Positions 32,571 through 41,370 of a DNA stretch of 64,000 bases are shown here, piece after piece. Under the pieces are notes generated by a model. That model was not told where the DNA came from, searched no databases, and saw only the letters and a program-made list of their open reading frames with translations. The translations under genes and the position numbers were made by a program. The stretch is from Nonomuraea candida (GTDB lineage: Bacteria; Actinomycetota; Actinomycetes; Streptosporangiales; Streptosporangiaceae): NCBI RefSeq assembly GCF_000725485.1, contig NZ_JOAG01000006.1, positions 62,001 through 126,000 of the forward strand, written 5' to 3'. How positions within the stretch are numbered: position 1 is the first letter of the stretch; every line of letters begins with the position of its first letter.

Positions 32571-33002
32571 GTGGAGGCTACGATGGCGCTCCGACTGCCC
32601 AGGGATGCGGCGAGCGTCCCGCTGATCAGGCAGATGCTGGACGGCACGCTGCGCTCGCTCGGCGTCGATCCGCAGGTGCGCGATGACATCGAGCTCATGC
32701 TCACCGAGGCGTGCTCCAATGTGATCAAGCATGCGGCACCGAGTGACGACTACACGGTCAGCGCGTCCGTCCACGACCATCTGTGCGTGATCAAGGTGAT
32801 CGACACGGGCGACGGCTTCGACCCGCGCAAGCTGGAGGAGCCCGACCCGAACGCCGAGCACGGGCGCGGGTTGCAGATCATGCGAGCGCTCGCCGACGAC
32901 ATCCGGTTCACCAACAGACGAGAGCATGGGGCCGTGGTCTGCCTGGAGAAGCGCCTGCGGTACGCGCCGGGCGCGGCGGGCCAGCACCTCATGACGACCT
33001 GA
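32571..33002 (+). CDS. RsbW-like ATP-binding protein (anti-sigma/serine kinase family)
   Basis: A 143-residue GHKL-fold protein with N-box LTEACSNVIKHA, G1 box VIDTGDGFDP and G2 box HGRGLQIM. These three motifs are complete, so ATP binding is expected. It is related to but clearly distinct from the protein at 23172. It should act as an anti-sigma kinase in a partner-switching system, possibly linked to the SpoIIE phosphatase encoded in this window. GTG 32571 follows GGGAGGAGG; a hairpin-like sequence (TTTCGG to CCGAAA) lies upstream at 32485-32506. Confidence 0.83.
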   Translation: MEATMALRLPRDAASVPLIRQMLDGTLRSLGVDPQVRDDIELMLTEACSNVIKHAAPSDDYTVSASVHDHLCVIKVIDTGDGFDPRKLEEPDPNAEHGRGLQIMRALADDIRFTNRREHGAVVCLEKRLRYAPGAAGQHLMTT

Positions 33003-33080
33003 TCGGCCGGGCCGGCCCAGTCCCCCTGGGCCGGCCCGCTCGACCAGTCCGGCCCTCACAGCGCCCCCGGCCCTTCCGAC

Positions 33081-33182
33081 CGGCCTGCCCTCTCAGGGAC
33101 CCGGCCCTTCCGGCCGGCCTGCCCTCTCAGGGACCCGGCCCTTGCAGCCGGCCCGCCCTCTTAGCGACCCCGTCCCGGCACG
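33081..33182. repeat. 34-bp tandem repeat, three copies
   Basis: Copies begin at 33081, 33115 and 33149 (core CGGCCTGCCCTCTCAGGGAC, then CCGGCCCTTC). The array fills most of the 235-bp gap between the RsbW-like gene and the convergent small membrane-protein gene. Confidence 0.9.
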
Positions 33183-33237
33183 TCCGGCCCGCCGGACCCC
33201 TCAGCCGGCCCGGACCCAGGGCGGCGGGCCCGGCCCG

Positions 33238-33594
33238 CTACGTCCTGGTGTGGCGTTCGAGGGGCCGGTGGTGGAAGCGGGAGCCCCAGGGGTTGCCGTC
33301 GCCGCCTCCGGGCCGCCTGGGGCGGGCGCCGCCGAGCAGGAAACGGCGGCGCACCCGGGGCGTGACCCCGCTCAGCTCCGCCCGCCGCCGCTCGGGCGCC
33401 CGCTCGTCGCTGAGCTTCAGCGCCAGCCGGGCCTCTCCCCGGGTCAGCCTCCGCCACAGCCTGCGCCACCTGGTCATCGAGGCGGCCATCGTGAGCAGCA
33501 CGACCATCCCGACGGCCGAGATGAGCAGCACTGCCGCGACGATGAGAATCAGGACGACCGCCAGGGATCCGATCGTGCCGAGCAGGGTCATCAT
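33238..33594 (-). CDS. Small membrane protein with basic C-terminal tail
   Basis: About 118 residues: one or two closely spaced hydrophobic helices at the N-terminus (LGTIGSLAVVLILIVAAVLL and following), then an Arg-rich cytoplasmic tail. No known family is recognised. It follows the Ppx/GppA gene on the same strand, 58 nt away. The start is uncertain: neither this ATG pair nor one 33 nt upstream has a good ribosome-binding site. Confidence 0.5.
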   Translation of the reverse strand: MMTLLGTIGSLAVVLILIVAAVLLISAVGMVVLLTMAASMTRWRRLWRRLTRGEARLALKLSDERAPERRRAELSGVTPRVRRRFLLGGARPRRPGGGDGNPWGSRFHHRPLERHTRT

Positions 33595-33652
33595 TCGGCA
33601 AAAAATGCCCGCCAACCAGCACTTCATGCCAAGGAACGGGGATAGATCGAGC

Positions 33653-34612
33653 TTACTCCGGTGCGCCGTTGAGCTGGTCGAGCCGTCCGGGCAGGATGTC
33701 GAGCCGGCGCAGTATCACTCCCTCGCGCAGCGCCCACGGGCACACGTCGAGCCGGTCCACCTCGAACAGGTCCATCGCCGCGTCCGCGACCAGCGCCCCG
33801 GCGGCGAGCTGCGCCGCCCGTCCCTCGGACACGCCGGACAGCTCGGCGCGCTCGGCGGCGCTCATGGCGGTGAGCTTGGCGGCCCAGTCGGCCATGTCCT
33901 GGCGCGACAGCGAGCGCGAGACGTAGGGCCCGTCGCTGGAGGGCGCGGCCCCGGCGATCCTGGCCAGCTGCTTGAACGTCTTGGAGGTGGCCACGGCGCG
34001 GTCGGCCGTGCCGTACCGGACGACGTCGCCGACCGTGCGGGCGATCTCGGCGCGTACGTGCTTGCGCAGCGCCCTGACCTCCTCCGCCGGCGGCGGGTCG
34101 CCGGTGAACCAGTCGCGCGTCAGCCGCCCGGCGCCCAGCGGCAGCGACACGGCGACGTCGGGCTCCTCGTCCACCCCGGCGGCGATCTCCAGGGAGCCGC
34201 CGCCGATGTCGAAGGCCAGCAGCCGCCCCGACGACCAGCCGAACCAGCGCCGCACGGCCAGGAACGTCAGCCGGGCCTCGTCGCGCCCGGACAGGACCTC
34301 GATGTGCACGCCGCAGCGCTGGTCGATCTCCGCGAGCACCTGCTCGCCGTTGGCCGCCTCGCGCACGGCGGAGGTGGCGAAGGCCAGCAGGTCCTCCACC
34401 CCCTTGTCCTCGGCGAGGTGCACCGCCTCCTCGACGAAGTTGCCGAGCCGCTCGATGCCCTGCCTGCCCAGCTGCTGCTCCTTGTCCAGGTGCTCGGTCA
34501 GGCGCAGGTCAACCTTGTGGGAGTAGGCAGGCATGGGCCGGGCGCCGCGATGGGCGTCGACGACCAGTAAGTGGACGGTGTTCGAGCCGATGTCCAGCAC
34601 GCCGAGTCGCAT
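33653..34612 (-). CDS. Ppx/GppA-family exopolyphosphatase/pppGpp phosphatase
   Basis: A 319-residue ASKHA-fold phosphatase. Motifs include the N-terminal phosphate-binding [25 protein letters not shown], and the second nucleotide-binding [10 protein letters not shown] with the catalytic Glu region just before it. The short length (no C-terminal HD domain) is typical of actinobacterial Ppx1-like enzymes, which degrade polyphosphate and/or help tune ppGpp. The ATG is 6 nt after a TAGCGT box (34619-34624 on the minus strand), whose TAG is also the stop of the P450 gene. Confidence 0.88.
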   Translation of the reverse strand: MRLGVLDIGSNTVHLLVVDAHRGARPMPAYSHKVDLRLTEHLDKEQQLGRQGIERLGNFVEEAVHLAEDKGVEDLLAFATSAVREAANGEQVLAEIDQRCGVHIEVLSGRDEARLTFLAVRRWFGWSSGRLLAFDIGGGSLEIAAGVDEEPDVAVSLPLGAGRLTRDWFTGDPPPAEEVRALRKHVRAEIARTVGDVVRYGTADRAVATSKTFKQLARIAGAAPSSDGPYVSRSLSRQDMADWAAKLTAMSAAERAELSGVSEGRAAQLAAGALVADAAMDLFEVDRLDVCPWALREGVILRRLDILPGRLDQLNGAPE

Positions 34613-34621
34613 GGCAAAACG

Positions 34622-35851
34622 CTACCGGTCTGCGGCTTTCACGGCGAAACTGAGGGTGAAGTGGTCGAGTGCGGCGGGCATGGGATCCTCCAGCCCGACC
34701 GACGGCGTGACCGAGCGCTCGCGCAGGATGGCGTCCAGCAGGCAGGCCGAGGTGAACCGCACCAGCTCCGCCCCCGCGCAGGCGGCGAAGCCCGCGCTGA
34801 ACGGCACCCCTCCCCAGGTGTCGCCGCCGCCGTCCAGCCACAGCTCCGGACGGTAGGCGTCGCCGGCCTCCGCCCTGTTGACGTACGGGCTGTAGATCAC
34901 CACCGTGGCGCCCTCGGACAGGCCCCACGGGTTGGGGCCGGTGACGTCGCGCAGGATGGCGAGCGTGGTGGGCCAGAGCCGGACCGACTCCAGCACCGCC
35001 GCCCGCAGCTCCTCGTGACCCGGCCGGGCCGGCGGGCGCGTGGCGAGCAGGGCCAGGGCGCGGTAGGCGGCGATGGCGCCGGCGTCGAAGGCGAACAGCC
35101 AGTGCGGCACCTGGCCCTCGGCGTGCACGTCGGAGCCGGCGTGCACGCGGGCCAGCACCCCGGCCAGGCTGCCCGGCTCGGCCCGCGCCAGGTGCCCGGC
35201 CAGCCGCCTGCGGAAGGCGTTGTGCACGTCGGTGCGGCGCCCGCGCAGGTAGGACCAGTTGGCGTCGCCGCGCAGCCGGTCGAGCTGCCTGGTCAGCGTC
35301 ACGTCGTCGCGGGCGCCGTCGCCGAGCACGACGCGGCGCACGATCCGCCCGTGCGCGGCGTGGAAGCGCGGCCAGGTCAGCGTGCCGTGGCGGGGCAGCG
35401 TGGCCGCCTCCTCCGCCACGACCCGGGCGAACGGGGCGGCGTCGGCGCCGAGCACCCGCTCGTTCAGCTCGCGCCGCCGGTCGCGCAGCTCCGGTTCGGG
35501 GGTGATCAGCACGGCGTCGGGCTCGAAGTGGCCGAGCGCGCCGCGCTTCTCCCTGCTGGCCGGCGTGAAGGCACGATCCTCCAGCACGGCGCGCACGTCG
35601 TGCGGGGCGAGCGGCAGCACGACCGGGGCGCGGCCCGGCACCCGCACCAGCAGCGGCCCGTCGCCGTGGGCGGCACGCAGCCGGCGCAGCAGCGCGATCG
35701 CGCGGCGGTCGGCGCCGGTCAGCGTCGTCAGCCGCACCATGAGCGGACGGCGCACGACGACGCCCTGCGCCAGCGTCGGCAGGGCCAGCAGACCCCCCAG
35801 GGCCAGCGCCTGGGCGGGCGTGACCGGGCACGGCCGCGTGATCGTGGACAT
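34622..35851 (-). CDS. Cytochrome P450-like protein with atypical I-helix
   Basis: A 409-residue P450 fold. The ExxR motif of helix K is ESVR (in AAVLESVRLWP), and the haem-binding loop PFSAGFAACAGAEL supplies the axial Cys. The I-helix segment FAFDAGAIAAYRAL lacks the usual acid-Thr pair of the oxygen-activating groove, so it may act as a peroxygenase, isomerase or other non-standard P450. There is no N-terminal membrane anchor beyond a mildly hydrophobic stretch. No ferredoxin gene is adjacent. It lies head to head with the FGE gene, starts only about 50 bp apart. Confidence 0.8.
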   Translation of the reverse strand: MSTITRPCPVTPAQALALGGLLALPTLAQGVVVRRPLMVRLTTLTGADRRAIALLRRLRAAHGDGPLLVRVPGRAPVVLPLAPHDVRAVLEDRAFTPASREKRGALGHFEPDAVLITPEPELRDRRRELNERVLGADAAPFARVVAEEAATLPRHGTLTWPRFHAAHGRIVRRVVLGDGARDDVTLTRQLDRLRGDANWSYLRGRRTDVHNAFRRRLAGHLARAEPGSLAGVLARVHAGSDVHAEGQVPHWLFAFDAGAIAAYRALALLATRPPARPGHEELRAAVLESVRLWPTTLAILRDVTGPNPWGLSEGATVVIYSPYVNRAEAGDAYRPELWLDGGGDTWGGVPFSAGFAACAGAELVRFTSACLLDAILRERSVTPSVGLEDPMPAALDHFTLSFAVKAADR

Positions 35852-35900
35852 GCCAGAGGGACTACCCTTCGTTGGTGTCGTGACACCGTTTGGGGGATCT

Positions 35901-36902
35901 TTGAGCGCTTGTTGTGGCCCGAGCCGCGGCACGTCGGCGGGGCCGTCCCAGGAGGCCGTGCGGCTCGGTGACCTGCGGCTGGAGGCCGCCGCCGCCGGGC
36001 CCGCCACCGGCGGGAGCCCGGGTGCCGGGGCCGCCGGGGCCGCCGGGGCCGCCGCCGCCGGGAGGCGGGGGGTGGCGCCGCGGGGGATGGTGCGCATTCC
36101 CGGCGGCACGTTCCTCATGGGGGGCGACGACCCCGACGGCCGGCCGGAGGACGGCGAGGGGCCGGTGCGCGAGGTGCGGCTCGAACCGTTCCTGATCGAC
36201 CCGACGTGCGTGACGAACGCGCAGTTCGCCACGTTCGTCAAGGAGACCGGCTACGTCACCGAGGCCGAGCGGATCGGCTGGTCGTTCGTGTTCGCCCAGT
36301 TCGCCACCACCGGGATCATGGACGCGAGCGTGCCGGGCGCGCCCTGGTGGGCCGGGGTCGAGGGGGCCACGTGGCGCTCGCCGGAGGGCCCGGGGTCGTC
36401 GATCGGCGACCGCCAGAACCACCCCGTCGTCCACGTGTCCTGGAACGACGCCACCGCGTACGCCGCCTGGGCGGGCAAGCGCCTGCCCAGCGAGGCGGAG
36501 TGGGAGATGGCGGCCAGGGGCGGCCTGGAGCGCAAGCGCTACCCGTGGGGCGACGAGCTGGCGCCCAAGGGCCGGCAGCGGTGCAACATCTGGCAGGGCC
36601 GCTTCCCGACCGCGCCGAGCAAGGGCACGGTGCCGGTCAAGTCGTTCCAGCCCAACGGCTACGGGCTCTACAACGTCTCCGGCAACGTGTGGGAGTGGAC
36701 GGCCGACTGGTGGGGCACCGAGTGGGAGCCGTACGCCGACAACCCGGCCGGGCCGGAGCGGGGCACGGCGAAGGTGATCCGCGGCGGCTCGTACATGTGC
36801 CACGACTCCTACTGCAACCGCTACCGCGTGGCCGCGCGCACCTCGAACACGCCCGACTCGGCGACCGGGCACACCGGCTTCCGCTGTGCGGCCATACTCT
36901 GA
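35901..36902 (+). CDS. Formylglycine-generating enzyme (sulfatase-modifying factor)
   Basis: A 333-residue SUMF1/FGE-sulfatase domain protein. The copper-binding cysteines are in SYMCHDSYC (Cys300, Cys305), with the same C-x4-C spacing as known bacterial FGE, and the NRYRVAARTSNTPD segment is characteristic. It oxidises a Cys in a CxPxR motif of sulfatases to formylglycine. No sulfatase is encoded in this window, so the client is elsewhere. A low-complexity Gly/Ala stretch (about 33-57) precedes the domain. The TTG at 35901 (after GGGGGA) gives the typical MSxCCGPSR beginning; upstream GTG/ATG starts are possible. Confidence 0.85.
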   Translation: MSACCGPSRGTSAGPSQEAVRLGDLRLEAAAAGPATGGSPGAGAAGAAGAAAAGRRGVAPRGMVRIPGGTFLMGGDDPDGRPEDGEGPVREVRLEPFLIDPTCVTNAQFATFVKETGYVTEAERIGWSFVFAQFATTGIMDASVPGAPWWAGVEGATWRSPEGPGSSIGDRQNHPVVHVSWNDATAYAAWAGKRLPSEAEWEMAARGGLERKRYPWGDELAPKGRQRCNIWQGRFPTAPSKGTVPVKSFQPNGYGLYNVSGNVWEWTADWWGTEWEPYADNPAGPERGTAKVIRGGSYMCHDSYCNRYRVAARTSNTPDSATGHTGFRCAAIL

Positions 36903-36906
36903 TCGC

Positions 36907-38037
36907 ATGTCACGAACCCTGCGACTGTTGATCACCGGCGGCGGCACCGGCGGTCACACCTATCCGGCCCTGACGACCCTGTCGGCCGTCCAGCGACGTC
37001 AGGTGCCGCACGACGTGCTCTGGGTGGGCACCGCGAACGGCCTGGAGGCGCGGATCACGGCCGAGCACGGCATCCCGTTCAAGGCGATCACGACGGGCAA
37101 GCTGCGCCGCCGCCCCAACCTCAAGGAGCTGGGCACCAACGTCGCCGACGTGTTCCGCATCCCCGTCGGGGTCTTCCAGGCGGTCGGGCACGCCGCCCGC
37201 TACCTGCCCGACGTGGTGCTGTCGACCGGGGGTTACGTGGCGGTCCCCATCGGGGTGGCGGCCAAGCTGATCCGCCGGCCGCTGGTGATGCACGAGCAGA
37301 CGACCGTGGTGGGCCTGGCCAACCGCATCCTGGCCAGGCTGGCGACCAGGATCGCGCTGTCGCACGAGTCGTCGCTGGAATATCTGCCCGCCTCGGCCAG
37401 GGCCAAGGCCGTGGTGACGGGCAATCCGATCAGGCCGGAGCTGCTGCAGGGCAACCGGGCGGCGGCCTACGACCTGTTCGGGCTGACGTTCGAGGTGCCG
37501 CTGATCTACGTGACCGGCGGTGCGCAGGGCAGCAAGCAGATCAACACGCTGATCGCCGAGAGCCTGCCGCGGCTGCTCCCCCACGCCCAGATCGTGCACC
37601 AGTGCGGGCCGGCCTGGATCGACCAGATGCGGGCCGTGCCGCTGCCGCCCGACCTGGCCGACCGCTACCACCCGGTGCCGTACGTGGGGGGCGAGCTGGC
37701 CGACCTGTTCGCCGCGGCCGACGTGGTGATCTCGCGCAGCGGCGCCGGCACGGTGTCGGAGCTGACCGCGATCGGCAAGCCGTCGGTGCTGATCCCGCTC
37801 ATCCCGACCGGCGGTGACGAGCAGCGCAAGAACGCCGGCTACCTGGCCTCGGCGGGCGCGGCACGGGCCCTGCTGGAGCCGGGCCCCACGGCCGACCACC
37901 TGCTGGCCGAGCTGATGCCGCTGCTGGCCGACCCGGGGCTGCGGCAGGCCATGGGGCACGCGGCCGCCAAGCTGGGCCGGCTGGACGCCGCCGACGCGCT
38001 GTGCGACCTGCTGCTGCAGACCGCCCACTACGCCTGA
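36907..38037 (+). CDS. MurG-like glycosyltransferase
   Basis: A 376-residue GT28-family enzyme with the MurG N-terminal loop ITGGGTGGHTYPAL, the STGGYVAVP loop, the acceptor-side HEQTTVVGLANRIL, the nucleotide-binding VTGGAQGSKQIN and SRSGAGTVSEL. MurG adds GlcNAc from UDP-GlcNAc to lipid I, but this gene stands alone, outside a division/cell-wall cluster, so it is probably a second paralogue active on a secondary lipid-linked or natural-product acceptor. The ATG is 6 nt after a TACTCT box inside the end of the FGE gene. Confidence 0.8.
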   Translation: MSRTLRLLITGGGTGGHTYPALTTLSAVQRRQVPHDVLWVGTANGLEARITAEHGIPFKAITTGKLRRRPNLKELGTNVADVFRIPVGVFQAVGHAARYLPDVVLSTGGYVAVPIGVAAKLIRRPLVMHEQTTVVGLANRILARLATRIALSHESSLEYLPASARAKAVVTGNPIRPELLQGNRAAAYDLFGLTFEVPLIYVTGGAQGSKQINTLIAESLPRLLPHAQIVHQCGPAWIDQMRAVPLPPDLADRYHPVPYVGGELADLFAAADVVISRSGAGTVSELTAIGKPSVLIPLIPTGGDEQRKNAGYLASAGAARALLEPGPTADHLLAELMPLLADPGLRQAMGHAAAKLGRLDAADALCDLLLQTAHYA

Positions 38038-38173
38038 CCGCCGGCGCTCGGCGCGGCGGCACTGCCCTGATCTCCCCCCTGATCTCCCCGCGGTCATCGC
38101 CGAAGCCCACGCCGATGGAGGTGACCCCGGGGCAGGGGACGCAGGGGTCGCGCCCCGCCGTCGCCGGCCGGGC

Positions 38174-39058
38174 TCAGGGCTCCAGGTGGCGGAAGGCCTC
38201 GTGGGCGGAGCTGACGCTGCGCCGCAGCGCCTGCTCCAGGCGGTCGGCGTCCCTGGCCAGGCCCTCCAGCTCCGGCACGGCGAACCCGTCCGCCCCCGTC
38301 TCCGCCACCAGCTCCTCGTACTGGTGCATCCGGCCGCGCAGCTCCTCGATCTGGTGGTGGGCGATGTACGCGCGCTCGGCCTCGCCGACGTTGGCCGCGT
38401 ACCGTTCCAGCGCCTCGACCCGGGCCAGCACGGCCTCCTCGCTGCTGTCCAGGGCCCGGGCCAGAGGTGCGGCCACGGCCTCCACCTCGGGGGTGAGCCC
38501 TTTGGAGACGGTCTCCCTGTGCTTGGTGCGCAGCGCCGACAGCTTGGCCAGCAGGCGGGCGATCTCCCACTCCTGGGCGGGCAGCGTCACCCCGTTGCGC
38601 ACGTCGTCGAGCAGCCCCTCGGCGTTGACGCGGGAGTCGGTCACGGTGGCGATGGCGCGCTGCGCGCGGGCCAGCAGCCGGCCCGCGGACTCGTCGAGGT
38701 CCTCGGTGAGGACGTAGCGGCCCTCGTACCAGCGCAGGTGGTCGTAGGCCGCGCGCTCCTCCTCGGCCTCGTCGTCGTCGGGCACGTCGGCGCGGGCGAA
38801 CAGCACGATCATCGTGGGGATGCCGAGCACCACGAGCAGCAGCAGGCCGAGGCCGCGCCCCAGCGCGCCGACGCCCAGCAGCAGGCCGAGAAAGGCCACC
38901 CCGCCGAACGCGCTGACCATGCGGACGCGCGGGGCGGAGAGGGGCCGGCGCGGCGCCGGGGCCCAGCCCTGCCGCATCTTGATCAGCACGTGACGGCTCT
39001 GTCTGAGTAACTGGGCGTCGTCCGGCGGCACCCCGGGATCTACTACGACATCCGCCAC
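38174..39058 (-). CDS. Unknown membrane/coiled-coil protein, tandem paralogue A
   Basis: A 294-residue protein. It starts with the shared VVVDPGVPPDDAQLL motif, a linker ending in W-x-P, two transmembrane helices (about 50-90), then a long cytoplasmic helical region including the near-invariant block LPAQEWEIARLLAKLSALR and the end SSAHEAFRHLE. It has two tandem paralogues upstream. No enzyme motif is visible; a membrane-anchored structural or signalling scaffold is possible. The GTG at 39058 follows AGGA. Confidence 0.7.
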   Translation of the reverse strand: MADVVVDPGVPPDDAQLLRQSRHVLIKMRQGWAPAPRRPLSAPRVRMVSAFGGVAFLGLLLGVGALGRGLGLLLLVVLGIPTMIVLFARADVPDDDEAEEERAAYDHLRWYEGRYVLTEDLDESAGRLLARAQRAIATVTDSRVNAEGLLDDVRNGVTLPAQEWEIARLLAKLSALRTKHRETVSKGLTPEVEAVAAPLARALDSSEEAVLARVEALERYAANVGEAERAYIAHHQIEELRGRMHQYEELVAETGADGFAVPELEGLARDADRLEQALRRSVSSAHEAFRHLEP

Positions 39059-39078
39059 GAACCGGATCCTAGGCGAAA

Positions 39079-39999
39079 TCACCCATTCAGGTGGCGAAAA
39101 GCTTCGTGCGCGGAGCTGACGCTGTCGCGCAGCGCCTGTTCGAGGCGGTCGGCGTCGTCGGACAACCGGCTCAGCTCCGGCACGGCCGCGCCGTCCGCGC
39201 CGGACTCGGCGAGCAGCTCCTCGTAGCGGGGCAGCTTGGCGCTGAGGCGCTCGATCTGGTTCCTGGCGCGGTAGGCGCGCTCGGCGTCGGCCACGTGGCC
39301 GGCGTAGCGCTCCAGGGCCTCGACGCGGGCCAGCACCGCCCGCTGGCTGCTGTCGAGGGCGTGCGCGAGGGGCTCGGCCACGGCGGCCACCTCGGGCGTG
39401 ACGCCCTCGGCGACGACCTCCTGGTGCTCGGCGCGCAGCGCCGACAGCTTGGCCAGCAGGCGGGCGATCTCCCACTCCTGGGCGGGCAGCATCACGCCGT
39501 TGCGGGCGTCGTCGAGCAGCCCCTCGGCGTGCACGCTGGACTGCATGACCTGGTCGATGGCCGTCTGGGCGCGGCACATGAGCGCCCTGGCGGGCTCGTC
39601 GAGCCGCTCGCGGACGACGTAGCGCCCTTCGTAGCGGTGCGCGGCCTCGTAGACCTCGCGCTCCACGGCCTGCCGCCGCTCCACCTCGGCGTCGGGCCGG
39701 GGCCGCAGCAGGAGGGCGACCATCAGCAGCGCCGACCCCGTCATGATGACCACGAAGGGCGTGTAGCGCTCGGCGAGGAAGAGCGCCAGCCCGTACACCG
39801 CGGCGGCCAGGGCGGTCGTGGCCGCCGCCACCCGCAGCACCCGGCCGGCCACGGGGCCCGCCATGGGCAGGTGCCGCTTGCTGGGGGGCGTCCAGCCGGA
39901 CTGGACGCGCAGCAGGGTCTTGCGATGCTCGCGGAGCAGGGCCGCCACGTCGCCGGGCACCGCCGGATCGACTATCACCTTCGCGGGACGACCGGGCAC
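39079..39999 (-). CDS. Unknown membrane/coiled-coil protein, tandem paralogue B
   Basis: A 306-residue paralogue with the same order: VIVDPAVPGDVAALL start, W-T-P-P linker, two membrane helices (about 55-95), then the helical region with NGVMLPAQEWEIARLLAKL and the end SSAHEAFRHLNG. The C-terminal halves of A, B and C are far more alike than the membrane segments, so the helical domain is under stronger constraint. GTG 39999 follows AAGGACAAC; that ribosome-binding site is copied in the upstream repeat. Confidence 0.7.
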   Translation of the reverse strand: MPGRPAKVIVDPAVPGDVAALLREHRKTLLRVQSGWTPPSKRHLPMAGPVAGRVLRVAAATTALAAAVYGLALFLAERYTPFVVIMTGSALLMVALLLRPRPDAEVERRQAVEREVYEAAHRYEGRYVVRERLDEPARALMCRAQTAIDQVMQSSVHAEGLLDDARNGVMLPAQEWEIARLLAKLSALRAEHQEVVAEGVTPEVAAVAEPLAHALDSSQRAVLARVEALERYAGHVADAERAYRARNQIERLSAKLPRYEELLAESGADGAAVPELSRLSDDADRLEQALRDSVSSAHEAFRHLNG

Positions 40000-40001
40000 C
40001 T

Positions 40002-40082
40002 TGTTGTCCTTCGTGGGGGTTGTCCTTCGTGAGGGTTGTCCTTCGTGAGGGTTGTCCTTGTGAGGGGTGTCCTTCGTGAGGG
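40002..40082. repeat. 16-bp tandem repeat carrying Shine-Dalgarno-like copies
   Basis: Five copies of GTTGTCCTTCGTGAGG (minus strand ACGAAGGACAACCC) fill the gap between paralogues B and C. Each copy contains AAGGA, the ribosome-binding site of gene B, so only the last is correctly placed. Confidence 0.9.
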
Positions 40083-40985
40083 TCAGCTCTCCAGGTAGCG
40101 GAAGGCCTCGTGGGCGGAGGCGACGCTGCGGCGTAAGGTGCGCTCCAGGACGTCGGCGTCCTCGGCCAGCCGCTCGATCTCGGTCACGGCGAGCCGGTCG
40201 GCGCCCGACTCGGCCAGCAGCTCCTCGTAGCGGGGCAGCCTGGCGCGCAGCTCCTCGATCTGGCCGCGCGCGTGGAAGGCGCGCTCGGCCTCGGCGACGT
40301 GGCCGGCGTAGCGCTCCAGCGCCTCGACGCGGGCGACCACGGCGGCCTCGCTGTTGACCAGGGCCCGTTCGAGCGGCTCGATCACCGCGGCCACCTCGGG
40401 GGCGATGCCCCTGGCCAGCAGGTCGCGGTGCTCCAGGCGCAGCGCCGACAGCTTGGCCAGCAGGCGGGCGATCTCCCACTCCTGGGCGGGCAGCATGACG
40501 GCGTTGCGGGCGTCGTCGAGCAGGCCCTCGGCGTTGACGTGGGAGCGCAGCACCGAGCCGATGGCGCGCTGCGCCCTGGCCAGGACCTGCGCGGCCTCCT
40601 GGTCGAAGTCCTCGGGCAGCAGGTAGCGGCCGTCGTACCAGCGGGCGCGCTCGTACACGCCGCGTTCGTGGGGCCGCTCGTCCTCGGGCGTCTCGCTGAT
40701 GGAGGCGATCTTCACCAGGACGATGAAGACGTACGCGCCCAGCAGCACGAACCCGGCCGCCGCGGCCTGGGAGGCCAGCAGGACGGCCATGAGCGCGATC
40801 ACCAGCGGCGTGGCGGCCAGCAGCAGCGCGCTGGAGGGGTTGCGACGGCGGGACGGGGGCGTGGTCGGCGGGGGCACCCAGCCGGCCCTGATCCTGGACA
40901 GTAAGGCGGCGTTGGCGCGCAACAGACCGGCGATCTCCGCCGGCACTCCCGGATCGACGACCACACCCACGTTCTGTCCTGGCAC
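40083..40985 (-). CDS. Unknown membrane/coiled-coil protein, tandem paralogue C
   Basis: A 300-residue paralogue, the first transcribed of the three. It begins VPGQNVGVVVDPGVP, has a W-V-P-P linker, two strong hydrophobic helices (about 52-95), and the helical region with NAVMLPAQEWEIARLLAKL and the end SSAHEAFRYLES-like (here VASAHEAFRYLES). GTG 40985 is preceded by GGGGGCGCCAGG. The three genes form a likely operon of serial duplicates with moderately divergent membrane parts. Confidence 0.7.
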   Translation of the reverse strand: MPGQNVGVVVDPGVPAEIAGLLRANAALLSRIRAGWVPPPTTPPSRRRNPSSALLLAATPLVIALMAVLLASQAAAAGFVLLGAYVFIVLVKIASISETPEDERPHERGVYERARWYDGRYLLPEDFDQEAAQVLARAQRAIGSVLRSHVNAEGLLDDARNAVMLPAQEWEIARLLAKLSALRLEHRDLLARGIAPEVAAVIEPLERALVNSEAAVVARVEALERYAGHVAEAERAFHARGQIEELRARLPRYEELLAESGADRLAVTEIERLAEDADVLERTLRRSVASAHEAFRYLES

Positions 40986-41082
40986 CCTGGCGCCCCCAAC
41001 GCTCGTGATAGTCGGATATTACGTAAAGTTCCTGCGGGGTGTCAGCCTCCGGAAGGTCAGTCCGGGGAACCACCAGTTACGC

Positions 41083-41208
41083 TCACCGAGCACCGCCATG
41101 GCGGCCGGCCGGGTCGAGCGGCCGGCTGCCGGGCTGGGCGCCGTGGGCCATGACGGTGGTGACGAACACGATCGCCGTCATGCCGCACACCAGGGGTGTC
41201 GTCCGCAT
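41083..41208 (-). CDS. Possible 41-residue secreted or membrane peptide
   Basis: The ORF reads MRTTPLVCGMTAIVFVTTVM, then AHGAQPGSRP and a hydrophilic tail, which looks like a signal sequence with an AHGA cleavage region. There is no good ribosome-binding site and no known family. In GC-rich DNA such an ORF can arise by chance; the signal-like N-terminus is the only argument for it. Confidence 0.3.
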   Translation of the reverse strand: MRTTPLVCGMTAIVFVTTVMAHGAQPGSRPLDPAGRHGGAR

Positions 41209-41296
41209 GCTGGCACGCTAGTGCGCCTGCGCGCGCCGGGCGATACCGCGGCCGCGGTACGTCCCCTCCCGCGGGCGCGGTAGGTCCGGCCCGCCC

Positions 41297-41310
41297 ATGA
41301 CATTCGTCAT
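41297..41310. promoter_or_regulatory. Palindrome upstream of the ABC exporter/two-component operon
   Basis: ATGAC-ATTC-GTCAT is a perfect inverted repeat 60 bp before the ABC ATPase start. Operons of this kind are usually activated by their own LuxR-type response regulator, and this is the most symmetric candidate site in the region. Confidence 0.45.
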
Positions 41311-41370
41311 ACGGGCCCGGCTGACGTACGGCACTACCTCCGCCGGCACCCCCTCCACCAGGCTGGCCGC

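Larger units (their letters stand above)
40986..41370. other. 385-bp divergent intergenic region with a possible small secreted ORF and a palindrome
   Basis: The region separates the leftward paralogue operon from the rightward ABC exporter operon. It must contain promoters for both; the AT-richer spot near 41008-41028 is the likely paralogue promoter. A 41-codon ORF on the minus strand (41083-41208) and a palindrome at 41297-41310 are annotated separately. Confidence 0.6.

Noticed and set aside
36907..38037. Assigning the glycosyltransferase as the essential murG
   Set aside because: The canonical gene lies in the division/cell-wall cluster, none of which is present here. A paralogue is more likely.
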